Shown here in pieces: positions 16,763 through 17,302 of a stretch of DNA of 17,302 nucleotides; position 1 is the first letter of the stretch, and each line of letters starts with the position of its first letter. The notes under the pieces are model-generated. The model did no database searches, had not been told where the DNA came from, and saw only the letters and a list, made by a program, of their open reading frames with translations. Source of the stretch: Pelagophyceae sp. CCMP2097 (lineage: Eukaryota; Sar; Pelagophyceae); NCBI GenBank assembly GCA_026770575.1, contig MU657968.1, forward strand, positions 1 to 17,302, read 5' to 3'. Made by a program: the position numbers and the translations under genes.

Positions 16763-17302
16763 CTTAAAACGCCCATGCAAATCCGCAATTACAAGAAAAT
16801 AGTGTCAAGTTTCACACCGTTTTATTCTTGAAAACGGATTCACGCTCGGCGGACCGAGCCCGTAAACAAACTCTCGACGTCGGGGATCTATTCTCCGCGA
16901 GGGGCGTCTCCAGGGACCAATAACGGCACACAAAACTTCTTGTGGACCGAGGAATTTATCGCTGACTGGAATCCCATTCATGTTGACCCCCCTTGGTATC
17001 TAAACTGTCACTACTGACCCGTTGAACGGCTCAAATGGGGTGTGTGTTTACGTTTTCACTCTCCCCTTCTCTGTCTCCTTTCTTCTTGCGGGTCCCGGAA
17101 CAGTCCATATTGGGCACGTCTGCGCTCCTCGCGCTGCTGTCTGAATCGGCTAGGTATGACGGGCAAAAACGACGTATTACAAGAGCGCGCCGGAGGCACA
17201 CGGAGGACCCGAAGGATACAGCCAAATCCCATTGCAATGCCCACGTAAATAATTGAAATTATTTAACTAATCGCTGAACTTTCAAATCCTCCTTATTTTT
17301 AT

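Larger units (their letters stand above)
16420..16990. repeat. 14-bp perfect inverted repeat flanking about 540 bp
   Basis: GGGGTCAACATGAA at 16420-16433 has its exact reverse complement TTCATGTTGACCCC at 16977-16990. The match does not extend further inward or outward, and no obvious target-site duplication flanks it. The enclosed DNA has no recognisable gene. The arms could be terminal inverted repeats of a small non-autonomous element. Confidence 0.5.
16302..17302. other. 1-kb gene-poor, less GC-rich region
   Basis: Base composition changes abruptly just after the MYND fragment, from strongly GC-rich to mixed with A/T-rich runs (TTTTTAAAAAGC, AAAATTTAGG, TTATTTAACTAATC). Short ORFs exist near 16,442-16,669 and 17,031-17,256 on both strands, but none shows a recognisable domain or coding-like composition. 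Short tandem and inverted repeats are listed separately. It looks like intergenic or decayed mobile-element DNA. Confidence 0.6.

Noticed and set aside
17031..17256. Short ORFs on both strands, one with a signal-peptide-like start (ATG 17035)
   Set aside because: Several frames are open over the same bases and none has a domain, good codon composition or context, so no coding call is justified.

Overview
The window is nuclear DNA of a GC-rich protist, most likely a photosynthetic stramenopile of the pelagophyte type (Aureococcus- or Pelagomonas-like). This assignment is inferred, not proven. The basis is very GC-rich coding sequence, purely eukaryotic domain families (FYVE/C2/GRAM/myotubularin, PDZ, UIM, CHORD, MYND), tight gene packing, and very short GT-AG introns (about 44-123 nt) whose donors mostly read GTGCG. 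I see no prokaryotic, viral or organellar genes, no rRNA or tRNA, and no CRISPR array.

Layout from left to right. (1) 228-1354, + strand: a small predicted cell-surface protein with a Cu/Zn-superoxide-dismutase-like ectodomain on a Pro/Ser-rich stalk, a C-terminal membrane helix and a short tail. A 53-nt intron joins its signal-peptide exon to the rest. (2) 1591-4910, - strand, convergent with gene 1: an active-site-intact myotubularin phosphoinositide 3-phosphatase of about 1,024 residues with the order FYVE-C2-PH/GRAM-phosphatase-coiled coil. Its reading frame is recovered only after removing three introns, one of which is stop-free and hidden inside the long ORF. (3) 5090-13950, + strand, head-to-head with gene 2 across a 179-bp shared promoter: a giant (about 2.9 kb residues x 3) scaffold of roughly 2,890 residues with two PDZ-like domains, an Ala-rich ARM/HEAT-like solenoid, an acidic minisatellite-encoded segment, two ubiquitin-interacting motifs and three PPxY motifs. 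(4) 14087-14521, - strand: a weakly supported hypothetical ORF. (5) 14961-16047, - strand: a single-CHORD zinc-binding protein with an N-terminal ubiquitin-like fold and two mini-introns. (6) 16179-16301, + strand: a 40-codon ORF carrying the first half of a MYND zinc finger, probably a gene remnant. (7) 16302-17302: visibly less GC-rich, gene-poor DNA with short inverted and tandem repeats.

The genes do not form an operon or an obvious pathway. Two are connected by theme: the myotubularin acts on endosomal PI3P/PI(3,5)P2, and the giant scaffold has the ubiquitin-binding (UIM) and NEDD4/WW-recruiting (PPxY) motifs typical of endosomal sorting adaptors. They share one promoter region, so co-expression in endolysosomal trafficking is a reasonable, untested inference. 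All exon structures were derived by hand from splice signals, frame continuity and conserved domain motifs; no transcript evidence was available.
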